DNA of 64,000 nt, from assembly GCA_037952775.1 (NCBI GenBank), contig JBANAY010000003.1:9300001-9364000 (forward strand), in the 5' to 3' direction. Below the pieces are notes generated by a model that saw only the letters and a list, made by a program, of their open reading frames with translations, searched no databases and was not told the origin of the DNA. Shown here in pieces: positions 46,030-57,444 of the stretch. This DNA comes from Clonostachys chloroleuca (taxonomy: Eukaryota; Ascomycota; Sordariomycetes; Hypocreales; Bionectriaceae). How positions within the stretch are numbered: the first letter of the stretch is position 1; every line of letters starts with the position of its first letter. A program made the position numbers and the translations under genes.

Positions 46030-47805
46030 TGGAGCCAAATATAAGGGAACAAGCGCAAATTGACCACTAGAACCATCAAAGCCGAAAAGAAAGATGCCAT
46101 GTGACGGGGAGCGCTTGTTCGTTGCACTGGGGAAGTTGTAAATTAGAAGCAGCCGTAAATTCATAATCTTTCTAACTTGAATATTAATAAACCTAATCAA
46201 TAACGTACCATTTCATCTCGATGAAGCAGGTCATTTCTCCCACTCGAAAATGTTGCGGTCGAAGCCCATTACCAATTGAAGAGATGTTGCTTGGGGGTGA
46301 ATGGCCTGAAAGTACAAGTGCATGTGCCTAATCGCGCCGGATGTGAGGATTCGAAGGAAAAACGAGAGCAGACGTGAGATGGAGGCCCCAAGGTTCCAAA
46401 GCATTCTGTAAGGGAAGGCAGGCTCTGTAGGATTTGTTGGGTGGTTCTATTCATTATGCAAAATGAAGCCTGACGTGCCACAGCTTGTATTTACTATACA
46501 TCTGGTGTTTTAGACAATAGCACCTCTATCAGGTAGAATGAAACCCATCTAGCATCCCCAGAGCTACAGCTATGACTACCCCGTCAGAACTTTTACACAC
46601 GCGACATGTACGCGACCCAGCACCAACCTTGCCTTGAGCAGCTACCACGCCCAACATCATCCAGCTTGCAGTCAAACGAGCTACTCAACTCTTCTTCACA
46701 CCGAGGGCAAGCCCCAAGCAGCAATGAAAAGAAAAAGCCTGTCAGACGTCCATCAACACCCACCCAGACCGCGCGCCCTAGGGCAGACCGCGAAAAGGGT
46801 CGAGATCATCGAATTAGGGCCCGAGAGCCCCGTATACCATCTCTATACAGCACCGCCGCGAGGGCAACGCCGCCATCCTTGCGGACAGAGCGAGAGGACC
46901 AAGTGTGTTCACTCTAGGGTGTCGAGGATATACATTCATCAACCAGGGTGGATTCTGTGGCTTCGGTAGGAAACCAAGAGAAGGTCGAATACTATAGAAA
47001 TGATTCTCCTGCAGGCGGCTGTCAGCAACGGGAAGAGTTGGGGGCAAAGGTAGGGGGAGACATACTGAAGTATTGTCGACGTGAAGAAGAAAGAAGAAAA
47101 GGGAAAAAGACGAAGAGCGATGCGAAGCTTTTATAGAGAATCTGTGGGTCCGCGATCAGTCATTCACACCGCCTAAAAGTTTTTGGCAGAATCGGAAAAT
47201 TTTGTTTGTTTTCTTTTTTCCTCATTGGTCCGAAACGTTATCTTATCTGTTTAGGTAATCAGCTCGCGATGCACCTCCAACTCACTTTTTGTATTCAGCT
47301 ACCCTAAGTCTGGGGTTTCTTCTCATCAGACCTCCTCAAGACCGTGTGCGAGTGAAGAAGGTTCACCATCATATAGCTCCTCACATCAAGTATTCGATAT
47401 GACTTTTTTTTTTCTGTGAATCATGATTTTCGCGACATCTCCGCCGTTAGTATTCTCACCTGTACTCCACCGTCAAAAGATAGCATTTCTGGGCGTGAAG
47501 AAGCCATCCTGACCTTAACATGACCAAACTCTGCCTCAAAACCCAACTACCTGAGTTTATCATTCTAGCTTGAGACAAAAGAAAAGCTTAAAAACTTGTC
47601 GTTCTTTACCATGTCTGCGTGCACTCAAGTCTTTTTATTTAAATGATCTTCATGCGTCCTGTTGCCTCACATGATTTGTCTTACCTTGGTCACTCATGGT
47701 CTTGACTGTCGAGGTTATACCCTGTGCATCACAAGCAGATCACACACCTGTCAAAAACACACAAAACTACACTCAATTAACGACCTTCGCGATTGCTAGC
47801 TGATC
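46030..47805. other. 1.8 kb intergenic between two metal transporters
   Basis: An ATG frame from 46,724 (MKRKSLSDVHQHPPRPRALG, about 81 codons) is the only candidate, with AKRVEIIELGPESPVYHL as the best-looking run. It has no recognised family and I rate it unlikely as a gene. The right part is the ZIP promoter, with a TTTTTTTTTCTGTG tract near 47,405 and TTATCTTATCTG near 47,239. Confidence 0.35.
47683..47688 (-). promoter_or_regulatory. Zinc-regulator-like box (CAAGGT)
   Basis: ACCTTG on the plus strand is CAAGGT on the minus strand, the core reported for ZafA-type zinc-responsive factors in Aspergillus, and it resembles half of the yeast Zap1 element. It lies 118 bases before the ZIP start. 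Six bases alone are weak evidence; the position in front of a ZIP gene is what makes it notable. Confidence 0.35.
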
Positions 47806-48882
47806 ATGCCGTTTGCAAGACACGAAGCAAGCACCGTCGCCATGGTCGAGGATGGCTGCGACATCGTTGCCGAGGCGGACAGCCACTTCCAGCTGCGCAT
47901 TGCCTCCATCTTCATCATCCTCGCAGCCTCGGCGATTGGCGCCATAATCCCCATCTGCCTCGCGCGGAAGAGCAAGTCCAGCCGCATCCAAGAGCTCATA
48001 TTTTCCATTTGCAAATACACCGGCACCGGCGTCATCATCGCCACGGCCTGGCTACATCTTCTCGTCCCTGCCACAGCCGAGCTGTCGGACCCATGTCTCG
48101 AGCCACGACTGGGGGCCTATCCGTGGGCATTTGCCATCGCCCTGTGGACGGTTATGGCAATGTTCTCTGTCGAGATTCTGGCGAATAAATTCACAATGTC
48201 AAGCTCTGCGTCTTCTGCAGACCCCAGCCCATTCTCTACATGTACGGCGGTCAAGGAATCGGCCGAGGACGACTCCCGCACCACCAGCAGTGGCAAAACG
48301 CAAGGACCACTGGTCACCGAAATTGATGTGGAGAGACTGGCGACGGCCTCAGAAAAATCTACGATCCGGGAGCTAGATGATACGGACGTGCCCCATCGCT
48401 CCTGCGCGAGTCAGATGCTGGCACTGCTTATCCTCGAATCCGGTGCCATCTTCCACAGTTTCTTCGTCGGCCTCACACTCGGAACCACCAGGCAGCTCGT
48501 CCTGCTCCTCATCGTTCTCGTCGTACATCAGCTGTTCGAAGGCCTGGCACTCGGCGCTCGTCTGGCCGACGCACCGTGGCCCGCCAACCGACGCTTCCTG
48601 CGGTACGTCTTCGTCGCCCTGTTCGCCATTGCGACGCCCATTGGCACCGTTGTCGGCATGACGGCCCAGCCAGGCAGCGCCGTCGCGCAGAAATTGCTTG
48701 GTGGAGTCTTCAGTGCGGTCAGTGCCGGGATTCTGTCCTACACTGGTATGGTCGAGCTCCTCGCCGGCGAATTTCTCTTCAGCCAGGAGATGGTCGAGGC
48801 GTCTACGTCCAAATTTGCTGTCGCGTTCATCTCGGTCCTTGGTGGGATGGTAGCCATGTCTGTCTTGGCTGTATGGGCATGA
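47806..48882 (+). CDS. ZIP-family zinc transporter
   Basis: The intronless 358-residue membrane protein has about eight helices. The two metal-binding helices are clear: helix 4 with HSFFVGLTLG (His217) and helix 5 with HQLFEGLALG (His241, Glu245). They form the binuclear site of ZIP proteins that import Zn2+ (sometimes Fe2+) into the cytosol. Helix 1 follows a short N-terminus. The loop between helices 3 and 4 (about residues 128-205) is long, Ser/Thr/Asp-rich and lacks the HxHxH cluster common in high-affinity ZIPs, which is unusual. An upstream CAAGGT-like box suggests induction under zinc shortage. Confidence 0.92.
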   Translation: MPFARHEASTVAMVEDGCDIVAEADSHFQLRIASIFIILAASAIGAIIPICLARKSKSSRIQELIFSICKYTGTGVIIATAWLHLLVPATAELSDPCLEPRLGAYPWAFAIALWTVMAMFSVEILANKFTMSSSASSADPSPFSTCTAVKESAEDDSRTTSSGKTQGPLVTEIDVERLATASEKSTIRELDDTDVPHRSCASQMLALLILESGAIFHSFFVGLTLGTTRQLVLLLIVLVVHQLFEGLALGARLADAPWPANRRFLRYVFVALFAIATPIGTVVGMTAQPGSAVAQKLLGGVFSAVSAGILSYTGMVELLAGEFLFSQEMVEASTSKFAVAFISVLGGMVAMSVLAVWA

Positions 48883-50336
48883 TATCACGGGAGGGCGTGA
48901 TTGATGGTTGATGAAATTATGCGCGGTATCTTGGTCATGTCACAGGCACTTTTTATTTTATTTTATTTGAAGGACGATATTGATTTTACCAGGCAGGCCA
49001 GGAATTTTTATTTTAACTCCATCATAATATTACGATACTACGGGTCGTGATCGTGAGTGCAATAGAAGGCGTGCGAATCGCATGCTAGGATAAACAGATT
49101 TTGCAATTAGCTGTTGTTATTTCCATTATGCAATGCAGTTTGTGTTTTCCAGGTGAATGTCAATTCCCTCGCCTCAATGCCATGACTCAGTAATTTCGGA
49201 AGGGTGAGTCTTGATTGATCGCCCTGGAAGATCTTGTCCTCAGGAACGCTGTTTGCGGGATGATGGGCCAATTCCGAGTGTAGAATTCCTCACAAATGAA
49301 CCTGATCTTGACCATTTGCGTGTAGTCTGAAGCAATTGATTGGCCGTTTAATGGACAAGGCCCACCTACTGGCACTCGTTCACTCCCTTGACGATCCTTG
49401 TCAGTATGCAGCAAGCATCTCCATTCCGGTGCCTTGACTGGTGGATTGGACCAGCGACGGTAAGAGGCCATTTGAAGTTGTTTCATTGCGTCACATATCT
49501 ACTGTTACTCTCATAATCCCCAGGTAGTACGTAAAGATCAGTCGGTGTGACTCGCTGTGGTATCGGCACCTTATGGCTGTTGGGTTGATCCATAAGTAGG
49601 GGCATCCACTCAATCCCAGCCACCAGCCCAGCCATTTCTGCAACGAACCATGGATATTGTTGCATTTAGCCTGCCGTGTACCCCGTAGCATGGGTCTGGA
49701 TCTCACACACCCCGTTCAAGGATCCTGAGCAATGGGCCGAGTCTCGGAACCACACTACCGCTTCGGAAGCCAGTGGTGAATCTCACCTTGACCACGCAGT
49801 AGTAGTAATCGATTTCTCCCTTGGCCTATGCCTAGCCCCGTCGCTCCACTGATCTCGCACTGCCTCGCGTGATCATGGGGTAATCGGCAAGGTGGATATA
49901 ATGTTTGAAGGTACAAGAGGAGTCGTCGTCAACTTCAGATGGGCCTTGACTCTAAGCCTAAAAAAAAACCAAAAAAACAAAAGAAAAAAAAACATACAAC
50001 AGCCGGTATTCGCTGGTCGTCACCGACCCAACTACTAATCAGCCCCTCATCCGTTTAACTAGGCGAGAGCGGACGGGATCGCGTGTTCTCGAATGGGTAT
50101 GGTCGTATGTGACAGTCACCGTTTGCATGTTGCCTATATTCCTACGCTATTGTAATAAGGCATGATATTTTTGAAGATAGACTAAACTGCATGATTATCA
50201 TGGACGAAAGAATCGTAATTGATGTTGTTTCAGACCCTATTTGTTTGAATACGTCTTGTTTTCCAACGAATTTTGGTTACATTCATGACGAGGAATACAA
50301 CATGGATCAAATTTCTTGCAACTTATACCCCTTGGC
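48883..50336. other. 1.45 kb gap, no gene supported
   Basis: Includes TTTTATTTTATTTTATTTG near 48,952 and poly-A tracts with single C's near 49,961-49,998. Minus-strand frames at 49,187-49,706 resemble nothing. Confidence 0.45.
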
Positions 50337-50746
50337 TCACAATTTAGCCCTCTGATCACAATAGAATGCCAAGGCATAGTTGCTTGTCGAGAAAGATATC
50401 TTTGAACCCTTTGTAAAGAGGAAGACGTCTCCAGTTCTGGCGGTGACCTTCTGTCCCGTCTCATCTTCCACGACACACTCGCCCTCTAGAAAGAGCTTTG
50501 CTTCATCAAACTCATACTCAAAGACCAAAGGCTTTCCCTTTTCAATTCTGAAATAGCCTGCAGAGATCGGGGACGCTGCATTGGTATCGGTAGTGGACAC
50601 AATGTCTTGGGACCAGCTCCGTTAGCTGAGTCTTTCGTGAAGTTAGATGAGTAATTGCATTGCATACCTCCTCCGAAGGCATTCCCGCTTTCATCTATAG
50701 GCGGTGGCTTCACAGATGAAGCGCTAGGTTTGTACTTGAAAGGCAT
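50337..50746 (-). CDS. Small cupin-fold protein (EutQ-like)
   Basis: Two exons (50668-50746, 50337-50605) joined through a GTATGC..CCCAAG intron give 115 residues: an N-terminal arm ending in ESGNAFGGDIVST, then a single cupin barrel. The conserved barrel strands read GKPLVFEYEFDEAKLFLEGE and GDVFLFTKGSKISF. The second motif (G..F.F..G) is present. The expected metal His residues of classic cupins are not, so it may not bind metal, as in ethanolamine-utilisation-like cupins. It is transcribed away from a flavin amine oxidase across 474 bases, so it may share regulation and amine metabolism. Exact role unknown. Confidence 0.75.
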
Positions 50747-51220
50747 GGCTAAATGAATATCGTGGTGATGCTGTTAACTCTCTGTGCTTTATGTTCGACT
50801 ATGGCCTGAGCGTCCGTATCTGGTATTTAAGACCTCGCAACTACACAACAAGAACGCGATAAATGCACACAATCGGAACTCTCATTATTGATTCCGGGCA
50901 TTCCGACCAGGGATTGCAACATGACCTTATCTGGATCATGCTTCGGGCTTTCGTAGACTGATGATAAGTCTCGTCGTTGTGATGGGCCTCGCACTTTTGA
51001 CCCCAATTAGGAATAACCTCATTACAAAATACGCCGCGTCGCACTTTTTGGCCACTTTGGGTATATCATGGTTGATCCCCACACTGAGGTCCAGCCATTG
51101 GCCTCCCCATGGTTAGTATAGGTGTTGTAAATATATGATGGGGACTTCACGCCGTAGATTGTAACGAAATAGATCTTAAAAAATCAAGTTTCCTCATCGC
51201 AGTAACTGAAAGGCTCTAGG
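50747..51220. promoter_or_regulatory. Shared divergent promoter, cupin and amine oxidase
   Basis: The 474-base gap is the only upstream region for both genes. TATTTAAG lies about 80 bases before the cupin start (near 50,823, minus-strand reading CTTAAATA) and ATATATGATGG near 51,131 precedes the oxidase. Confidence 0.5.
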
Positions 51221-52814
51221 ATGGCAAGCTCTAAAGAAGGATATCTCTGGACACCATCCGGCGAGACAGTCGGTCTTGTCAGTGATGGCGTCGTGTCATC
51301 CACACCTCAGTCAACACTTCGCGATAGTTATGACGTGGTAGTCATCGGCGCTGGCTTCGCAGGCCTCGTTGCAGCACGAAACATCAGCGAGAGAACAAAG
51401 CACAGCGTTCTTCTGGTCGAGGGACGTGACCGTATTGGCGGGCGCACCTGGACTGCAAAAGCCCTTGGGGAAGAGTTTGAAATGGGAGGCACATGGATTC
51501 ACTGGTAGGTTCTCTGAGGTGTCGTCTAAAAGGCCAGAGAGTCGCCATCTAACATCAACTGTCATTAAGGAACCAGCCGCATGTATATGCCGAGCTGCAT
51601 CGTTATGGTCTTCAATCTATCATGAAAACCTCCGAAGGAAACCTTGATGCCAAGGCCAACTACTATACTCCAGCAAATGCTAGCAGCAAAGAAATCAATC
51701 CCGAAGACGTGGGCCCGGTAATTCAACGAGTGGCTGATGCCTTTTTCACTATAGATGGCCTGACCAGCCGTCAATTAATGCCATATCCACATGAACCATT
51801 TCGCTCACCGGCACTGTGGGCCAAATACGATCATCTCAGCGCCAAAGACCGCTTAAATCAGTTGAACCTCCCCCAGATCGAAAAGGATATATTTGACTCC
51901 ATGATTAGTTCCCTTGGAAGCGTGCCTGGTAGCGGGTGCGGTTTCGTTGAGTGTCTACGATGGTATGCGCTTGGAAACCACTCCATGGAAAACATGTTTG
52001 AGCTAGCAGGGCTCTACAAACTCGGCAAGGGGGGCATGAGTCGATTTGCCCGGTCGATTTTATCTGATTATCGCGGCCATTTGGTGTTGAACACTGTGAT
52101 CAAGAAGATTGCCCAGACGGATCAATCTGTCCTCCTCCACACGCAGAGCGGGCACCAGATCCGCGCAAAATATGTGATTTCCACCATTCCACAGTGAGCC
52201 TCTCCTAACGGTCCCAATCAGTTCTAAATTGTCCTTGTTAATGGAGTGATAGTAACTGTCTCTCTGACATCGAATTCCAACCCCCAGTTGCCTCCACGAA
52301 GCGTCAAGCCATTCTTGCCGGGCACATCAACCAGGGCGCCAAAATCCATTTCCACCTCGCCAAAGAAGAGCCTGGGTGGTTCTCCACAGCCAACGGCTAC
52401 GGCGACTCGCCGTGGTGCTTCTCATTTTCGGACCATAACGGGACAAAGAAGAAAGATGGCACATACTGTATCGGGTTCGGATATGGGGGTTACTTGAAAG
52501 ACCCCCGAGCCAGCAAGGAGATCATATCCTCCTTTAGAAAGTACCTTAAGCCTGATGCGCAAGTCAAGGCGTACCTGACACACGATTGGATGAACGATCC
52601 CCTGGCTAAGGGGGTTTGGAGTTGCTGGGGACCAGGCGGCATGACGAAATGGCTGAGGGAGCTCCAGCAGCCTCATGGTAGGGTGTTATTTGCCAGTGCC
52701 GACTGGGCGGATGGATGGCGAGGATTCGTGGACGGCGCCATTGAAAGAGGGGGACGTTCGGCTATTGAAGTGGAGGATCTACTGCGGTCCGATAACCCAA
52801 GAGCAAGTTTGTAG
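51221..52814 (+). CDS. Flavin-containing amine oxidase (MAO-like)
   Basis: Three exons (51221-51504, 51570-52193, 52253-52814) encode 489 residues. The FAD-binding Rossmann motif is VVIGAGFAGLVAAR (43-48 as GxGxxG), followed by the second flavin motif GRDRIGGRTW at 68-77 and EMGGTWIHWNQPHVYAEL, rebuilt by splicing. The C-terminal flavin contact is SADWADGWRGFVDGAIERG. This is the monoamine oxidase fold that oxidises primary or secondary amines to imines with release of H2O2. A Cys for covalent FAD attachment is not evident, as in fungal MAO-N. Substrate unknown. Divergent from a cupin gene, suggesting joint control. Confidence 0.93.
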
Positions 52815-53187
52815 CTATTGATTTTTGTTAAGATGTTATACTCAACACCTTCTGTCTCCTCTGTGGCATCTTCAGTACTTAGTTAGCCGACAAGAGTGGC
52901 CGCCGAATCGTTGCCCTGCCCTCTACTATTTACATTTTGTGTAATCAAGCCAGCAGAACGCGTCAACGCGATGGTTGGAACTCCGCGCTGACTGAACCAT
53001 GATTGTCTTTGGCCATTCATCCATCACTCCTGGAAAAACAGTCAACAATCGGAGTTTTAGGTGAACTCTATCGTCAGTCGCGTTTGGTGCATCCTTTAAA
53101 TATAGTGTTTGGGGCCACGTCTCCCTATCCAGGTTCGGGCTCTCTCTAAATTTTCCAAACTGAGGAAAGAAAAGAAAACCGCACAAG
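52815..53187. other. Short intergenic region
   Basis: Carries the promoter of the PGM-like gene, with AAATATAG near 53,097. No gene. Confidence 0.5.
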
Positions 53188-53956
53188 ATGAAATTTGCCA
53201 TACTCCTTCTTCTCGCCTCTCTTGCGGTTTGCTTCAAGCGGCCAGGGAGGCCGAACATTTTCATGATTCCGCACGGTGAGAAAATGACCAACGGCTCCGA
53301 CCGCTTAAGTGAGGCAGGCCTCGCACGTGCTGAGTGCCTTCGTGAAATCTTTGGGCCCGGCTCTGTCTACAACATTGGCTTAATTTTAGTCCCGAAATAC
53401 AAATTTACGCGTAAGTCCCCTTGTAATAAAGGTTGCAGACACGTCACTGAGAGACAGTAGCTGGTATCGTCGACAGATTGGGATACGACACTATGACTCC
53501 TCTTGCCGAGGACTTGAATATCAACATTCGTGCAGGTTGCGCCCGGCTGACCTACGGCTGCGTATTAGAAGCGATTGACTACTGGGTTGGTACTGGTAAA
53601 AATGCTCTCGTCTGGTAAGGTTTTGGCCGTTGACATGAACGAAGCAAACAGCCACTGACAAATCTCCGTATAGCTGGGAACCCAAGCTGCTCGGCGGACT
53701 GTCTCGGCTGCTTGGCTTGAGACGTCTTGAGAGATACCCGTCTGGCAGGCATGACATAATTTGGGAACTCACCCCATGCCGTTACTACATGAAAAGAAGA
53801 ACTCTTCAGAAATGCCCAGGCTTAGATGTTCCTTGGGTTAACCTGGACTCGGAGGACGAGAACCTGGGCTCGGAAGACAAGGGATCGGAAGAAGAAATAG
53901 AATCATGGCAATTAAGGGCATCAAAAGTCTACAACGCAACCGTTGGCGTCAAGTAG
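53188..53956 (+). CDS. Secreted phosphoglycerate-mutase-like protein, likely inactive
   Basis: Three exons (53188-53410, 53461-53614, 53674-53956) encode 219 residues. A signal peptide or anchor covers 1-15 (MKFAILLLLASLAVC). The fold follows fungal histidine-phosphatase-type proteins: PNIFMIPHGEK, LSEAGLARAECLREIFG, YDTMTPLAEDL, LVCWEPKLL, HDIIWELTP and CPGLD. The catalytic RHG box reads Pro28-His-Gly, and the later WEH position reads Trp-Glu-Pro, so the Arg and second His are missing. An acidic tail (SEDENLGSEDKGSEEEIE) follows. Both splices keep frame. It is probably a pseudoenzyme, or a gene drifting toward loss. Confidence 0.7.
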
Positions 53957-55116
53957 CTGAATTTAAACATGGCTTTATAAATCCTTTTCTTTGTAAGAGA
54001 GGGGTCAAATTTTCTAATTATTAATACTAAATAAAATGAAAAGAAAATAATAAATTGTTCTACGATATTTAGCCTGATATTGTGTTCATTACTAAATTGG
54101 TTGTGTTGATATTGTGTCGAAATTCAGTTCTGGGTTTACCATGTTTTGTATCAGCCGCTTGGATGGATAGTATAGGAGTCATCGGGCACTGGCTCTATTT
54201 CGTTTCTCTACTCAAGATTATTATTCATATGCAAGCCTATTCGCAGATTTTCGACTTATCTGTGATATACTTCAAAGACAGATAACTAGGCCTTTTGTTC
54301 AATCAAATAGCTGCTCCTAACATTATAAATAAACCGCACTCACTGCATTTATCTGTTCATTAAAACTAACCCATCTGAAAGGGCGGTCAGATATATACTA
54401 TACCTACCATGATGAGAAACGCATTACAAGAATTGCGTATGATGATCCTCGCAAGCGAGATCGGTGCGCATGACATTGGTTCATTATGCGTGAATATGTT
54501 TCTTCGAAACTCGTCGATAATAGCGGCTATTAACCCCTAGGCGGATTCACGAGGGCATGACTGTGGTGGAGATGAATCCAACCCAACTTCCTGTTTCTAT
54601 GGGGACGTTGTCAAGGATGCCGAGGAGGGAGCAATAAGCCCCATCGCGATGCCGCCTCATCCGGTCTCAGATCAATTTTATTATCTAAGATCAACTCATT
54701 TATGACCTTGTTTGGCTGCGCTTTGTTCAGCAAACGGCATTCGTCTCCGGCTTTTCTAATCCCTGCTAGAGGCATGTCGTCGCTCATCAAGGGGAAAGTT
54801 GGCCCGAATATGTGGGATTGCAACGCAACCCCAAGCCTTGACCAGGAGACGGCCTTCAAAAAACCTCATACTGAGTGATCAAACAGACCGCCCGAAAAAT
54901 AGATTTCCTAAAAAGGTATGATACCGGATTTGAGAGCATGCGACGCTTAGAGTTTACGATCCTTGCAAGACGCGACCCCGGGCAGTTGGTGTGTTGATGA
55001 ATATATTCCCCTAGACGTCCTAGAATTGCGCTCCCAAGGGTGTTTGAACTTGTCCAACACTCAGGACTTCCCATAGAGACGTAATTCTCCATATTATTTT
55101 GCAACCTCTATCTGTC
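53957..55116. other. 1.2 kb gap, no gene supported
   Basis: A/T-rich 3' sequence near 54,010-54,070, then ordinary sequence. Frames here are short and unrecognised. Confidence 0.45.
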
Positions 55117-56867
55117 ATGGCTCCTCTTCCGATTACCACACATATCAGCAAGCTGATAGATACAGCCACCACACAACCAGACCTACAAGCCTTGAAGATC
55201 CCCCAGTTCTCCGATGACGGAACTTCAAATGGATGGGAAACCATAACCTTTGCCCATTTCTTGCGTGACGTCGAGAATACGGCTCGCTATTGGGCAAATG
55301 AACTTTCTCAAAAAGGAGTGAAGTACCGTGATGTGGTTGGAATCTGGTAGGAACCGCCTCCTTTATGCCACAATCGTCTCCCCCGCAAATAAACCAGTAT
55401 TCATTGACGTATTGCGCTTGCATAGGGTCAAAGGGTTGTCGTACATCGATGCTGTGCTAATTTGGGGAATACTGAGAGCTGGGTATATCCCACAACTCTT
55501 CTCACTAAGATTGACAAGTTCCGACGTCATCTCAACGCTCCTCGAGAGGACTGGCGGGAAAGCTGTCGTTGTCGAATCAGAATGGCTCAAAAGCATCAAT
55601 GTCAGTCAGCTTAGTCTACCGGCAGTAGATACGAGGACCCTAGATGTGAACAATTTACCACTACCTCCAGTCTGGGTGCCGGCCAGTGGCGACGACACTG
55701 TCATGATTTTTCATTCCTCAGGCTCAACATCTGGAATGCCCAAGCCGATTGACATCACTGCTAGGTGGTTGAACTTCAACATTCAAACGAGTCAAGACAT
55801 CTTCGAGGCCATCTATACTGATGGTAGACGAAATGTGATGTCAAGCAAGTGAGTTGCACAAGCAGAATTAATGACACGGATCACTAGGTAACTAACTCAA
55901 TCGCAGTGGAAGCTTCTGCCACCTTGCTGCCTCTTTCATGATGCTGAGTTCACACGCCCGTGGTGGGTGTGTGGTGCTCTGCAAGAATATGCCTTGCACC
56001 TCACAGGAGATCAAACTGCTTGTCAAGGAACACGGCTTGACGAGCTTGTTCCTTTTTGCGTCATTCCTCGGCGATATCCTCCGAGAGGCGCGAACAGACA
56101 AGGAGTTGCTTGAGGCCCTCCAGAGCCTGACAGATGTGACCTATGGTGGTCTCCCTATCGAATCAGAAATAACCAACTGGGCCCGAGAGCAGGGAATCAA
56201 GCTCACCGAGGGGTTCGGCAGTACAGAGATGGGCATCGGTCTGTTGTCGGTAGGAGGAGATGGGCCCGATGCTGCTCTCTTACGCCCAATCAAGGGCGCA
56301 ACTTACAAATTTGTGCCAATACAGGACCACGAGACGGACGGAGACAATGCGGGAGAGAAGCTCTTGGAGTTGATCATTCCGCCAGAGTGTCACAACTGCC
56401 CACCGAAATCTCTTCGGAATGAAGCAACCGGCGATTTCCACACGGGCGATCTCTTTGTCGAGGTCATGCCAGGAAAATACCAGTTCAGAGGACGCAACGA
56501 CGACTGGATCAAGACGCAGTCCTCCCTCCGCTGTGATACGAAAGCTATTGAGGAGAACGTCATGGAGCTCTGCGCCCAAGATCTGATCAACAGGGCTGTT
56601 GTCGTAGGAAGCGGGCGGCCATCTCCATCGATTTTGGTAGAGCCAAAAGATGAAAAGGCGGATCATGTATACCTTCGCGAGGACATTCTTCGCAGAATCA
56701 CTCCATTCCATGAGAGGAGGTATATGCATGAGCGTGTCGACGACTCTCGGTTCATTCTTGTTGTACCACAGGGATCTCTGCCCACGACGGCGAAGGGCAG
56801 CGTGCAGAGAAAGAATGTCGAGAAGCATTTCCAGGCTGCTTTGGACCAGATTTACGCTACGGTTTAG
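55117..56867 (+). CDS. Stand-alone adenylation-domain (AMP-binding) enzyme
   Basis: Three exons (55117-55346, 55426-55848, 55907-56867) encode 537 residues of the ANL superfamily. Visible core motifs are MIFHSSGSTSGMPKP (P-loop-like, A3), GFGSTEMGIG (A5), TGDLF (A7), RGRNDDWIKT (A8) and PTTAKGSVQRKNV with the catalytic Lys (A10). Such enzymes activate a carboxylic acid with ATP. The arrangement is like the A domains of NRPS-like and alpha-aminoadipate-reductase-like fungal proteins, but no carrier, reductase or thioesterase domain follows before the stop. It would act by itself or in trans with another protein. Splicing makes GIWVKGLSYIDAV and MSSNGSFCHLAA continuous. Substrate unknown. Confidence 0.85.
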
Positions 56868-57225
56868 CTTCGTTGAGTATAGGTACATTGATAAATATAC
56901 GCTACTTATTGAGTTAGGTAATTTGATAATAAGCTAAATCTGTCGTTGTCTATTATGATTCATTATTCAAACTGCGGTCGTGATTTTAATGATAAGAGTC
57001 GTTTCGATACATGCAAGTTCCCTCTCCCGTCTTGAGCAGTGCCTTGCCTGTTCATTCTTTTCCCGATTGCCGATTGGATTGGATAACAATTCTGATGTCG
57101 TACAGGCCGGCCTATTACTACGTTTACTACCGACCTGGACAGACACGGCGGTCGAGATCAGTATTTCGCTAAGCTGCGGATGTGGGGATATATGGTAAAT
57201 GCGGTCCTTGGATAATCATCCCAAT
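56868..57225. other. Short intergenic region before the tRNA
   Basis: 3' region of the AMP-binding gene and 5' flank of the tRNA. No gene. Confidence 0.5.
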
Positions 57226-57314
57226 GGGGAAATGGTGTAGGGGCATCACGTTTGTTTTGCATGATCAAAAACATACACTACAAAAGGTCCGGGGTTCAAA
57301 TCCCCGTTTCTCCA
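57226..57314 (+). tRNA. tRNA-Ala(UGC) with 17-nt intron
   Basis: A complete cloverleaf folds. The acceptor stem GGGGAAA/TTTCTCC includes the G3-U70 pair that specifies alanine, with discriminator A73. The D-arm is GTGTAGGGGCATCAC, with the T13-T22 mismatch usual for this tRNA in fungi. The anticodon stem is TTTGT/ACAAA with anticodon TGC at 57,258-57,260. The T-arm is CGGGG-TTCAAAT-CCCCG. The intron is 57,262-57,278, one base after the anticodon as in other nuclear tRNAs. Confidence 0.93.
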
Positions 57315-57325
57315 GTGAGCATTTC

Positions 57326-57331
57326 TTTTTT
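57326..57331 (+). terminator. Pol III T-run terminator
   Basis: Six T's begin 11 bases after the tRNA 3' end, the usual RNA polymerase III stop signal. Confidence 0.7.
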
Positions 57332-57444
57332 GGCGGCTTTTCGCTCATTCGTGTCATTGCATCACATATGGGTCGGGTGTTGAACATTGCATATTTTTTC
57401 TTTTTGTGTGTTTCGGCAACAGTCTTTTGAAAAATATTAACTGC

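Noticed and set aside
46606..46969. Overlapping Ser/Pro/Arg-rich frames as a gene
   Set aside because: Low-complexity content in two frames, no homolog recalled and no clear splice model.
57226..57314. The tRNA as tRNA-Gln, suggested by the similar GTGTAG D-arm
   Set aside because: The anticodon is TGC and the G3-U70 pair is present, both pointing to alanine.
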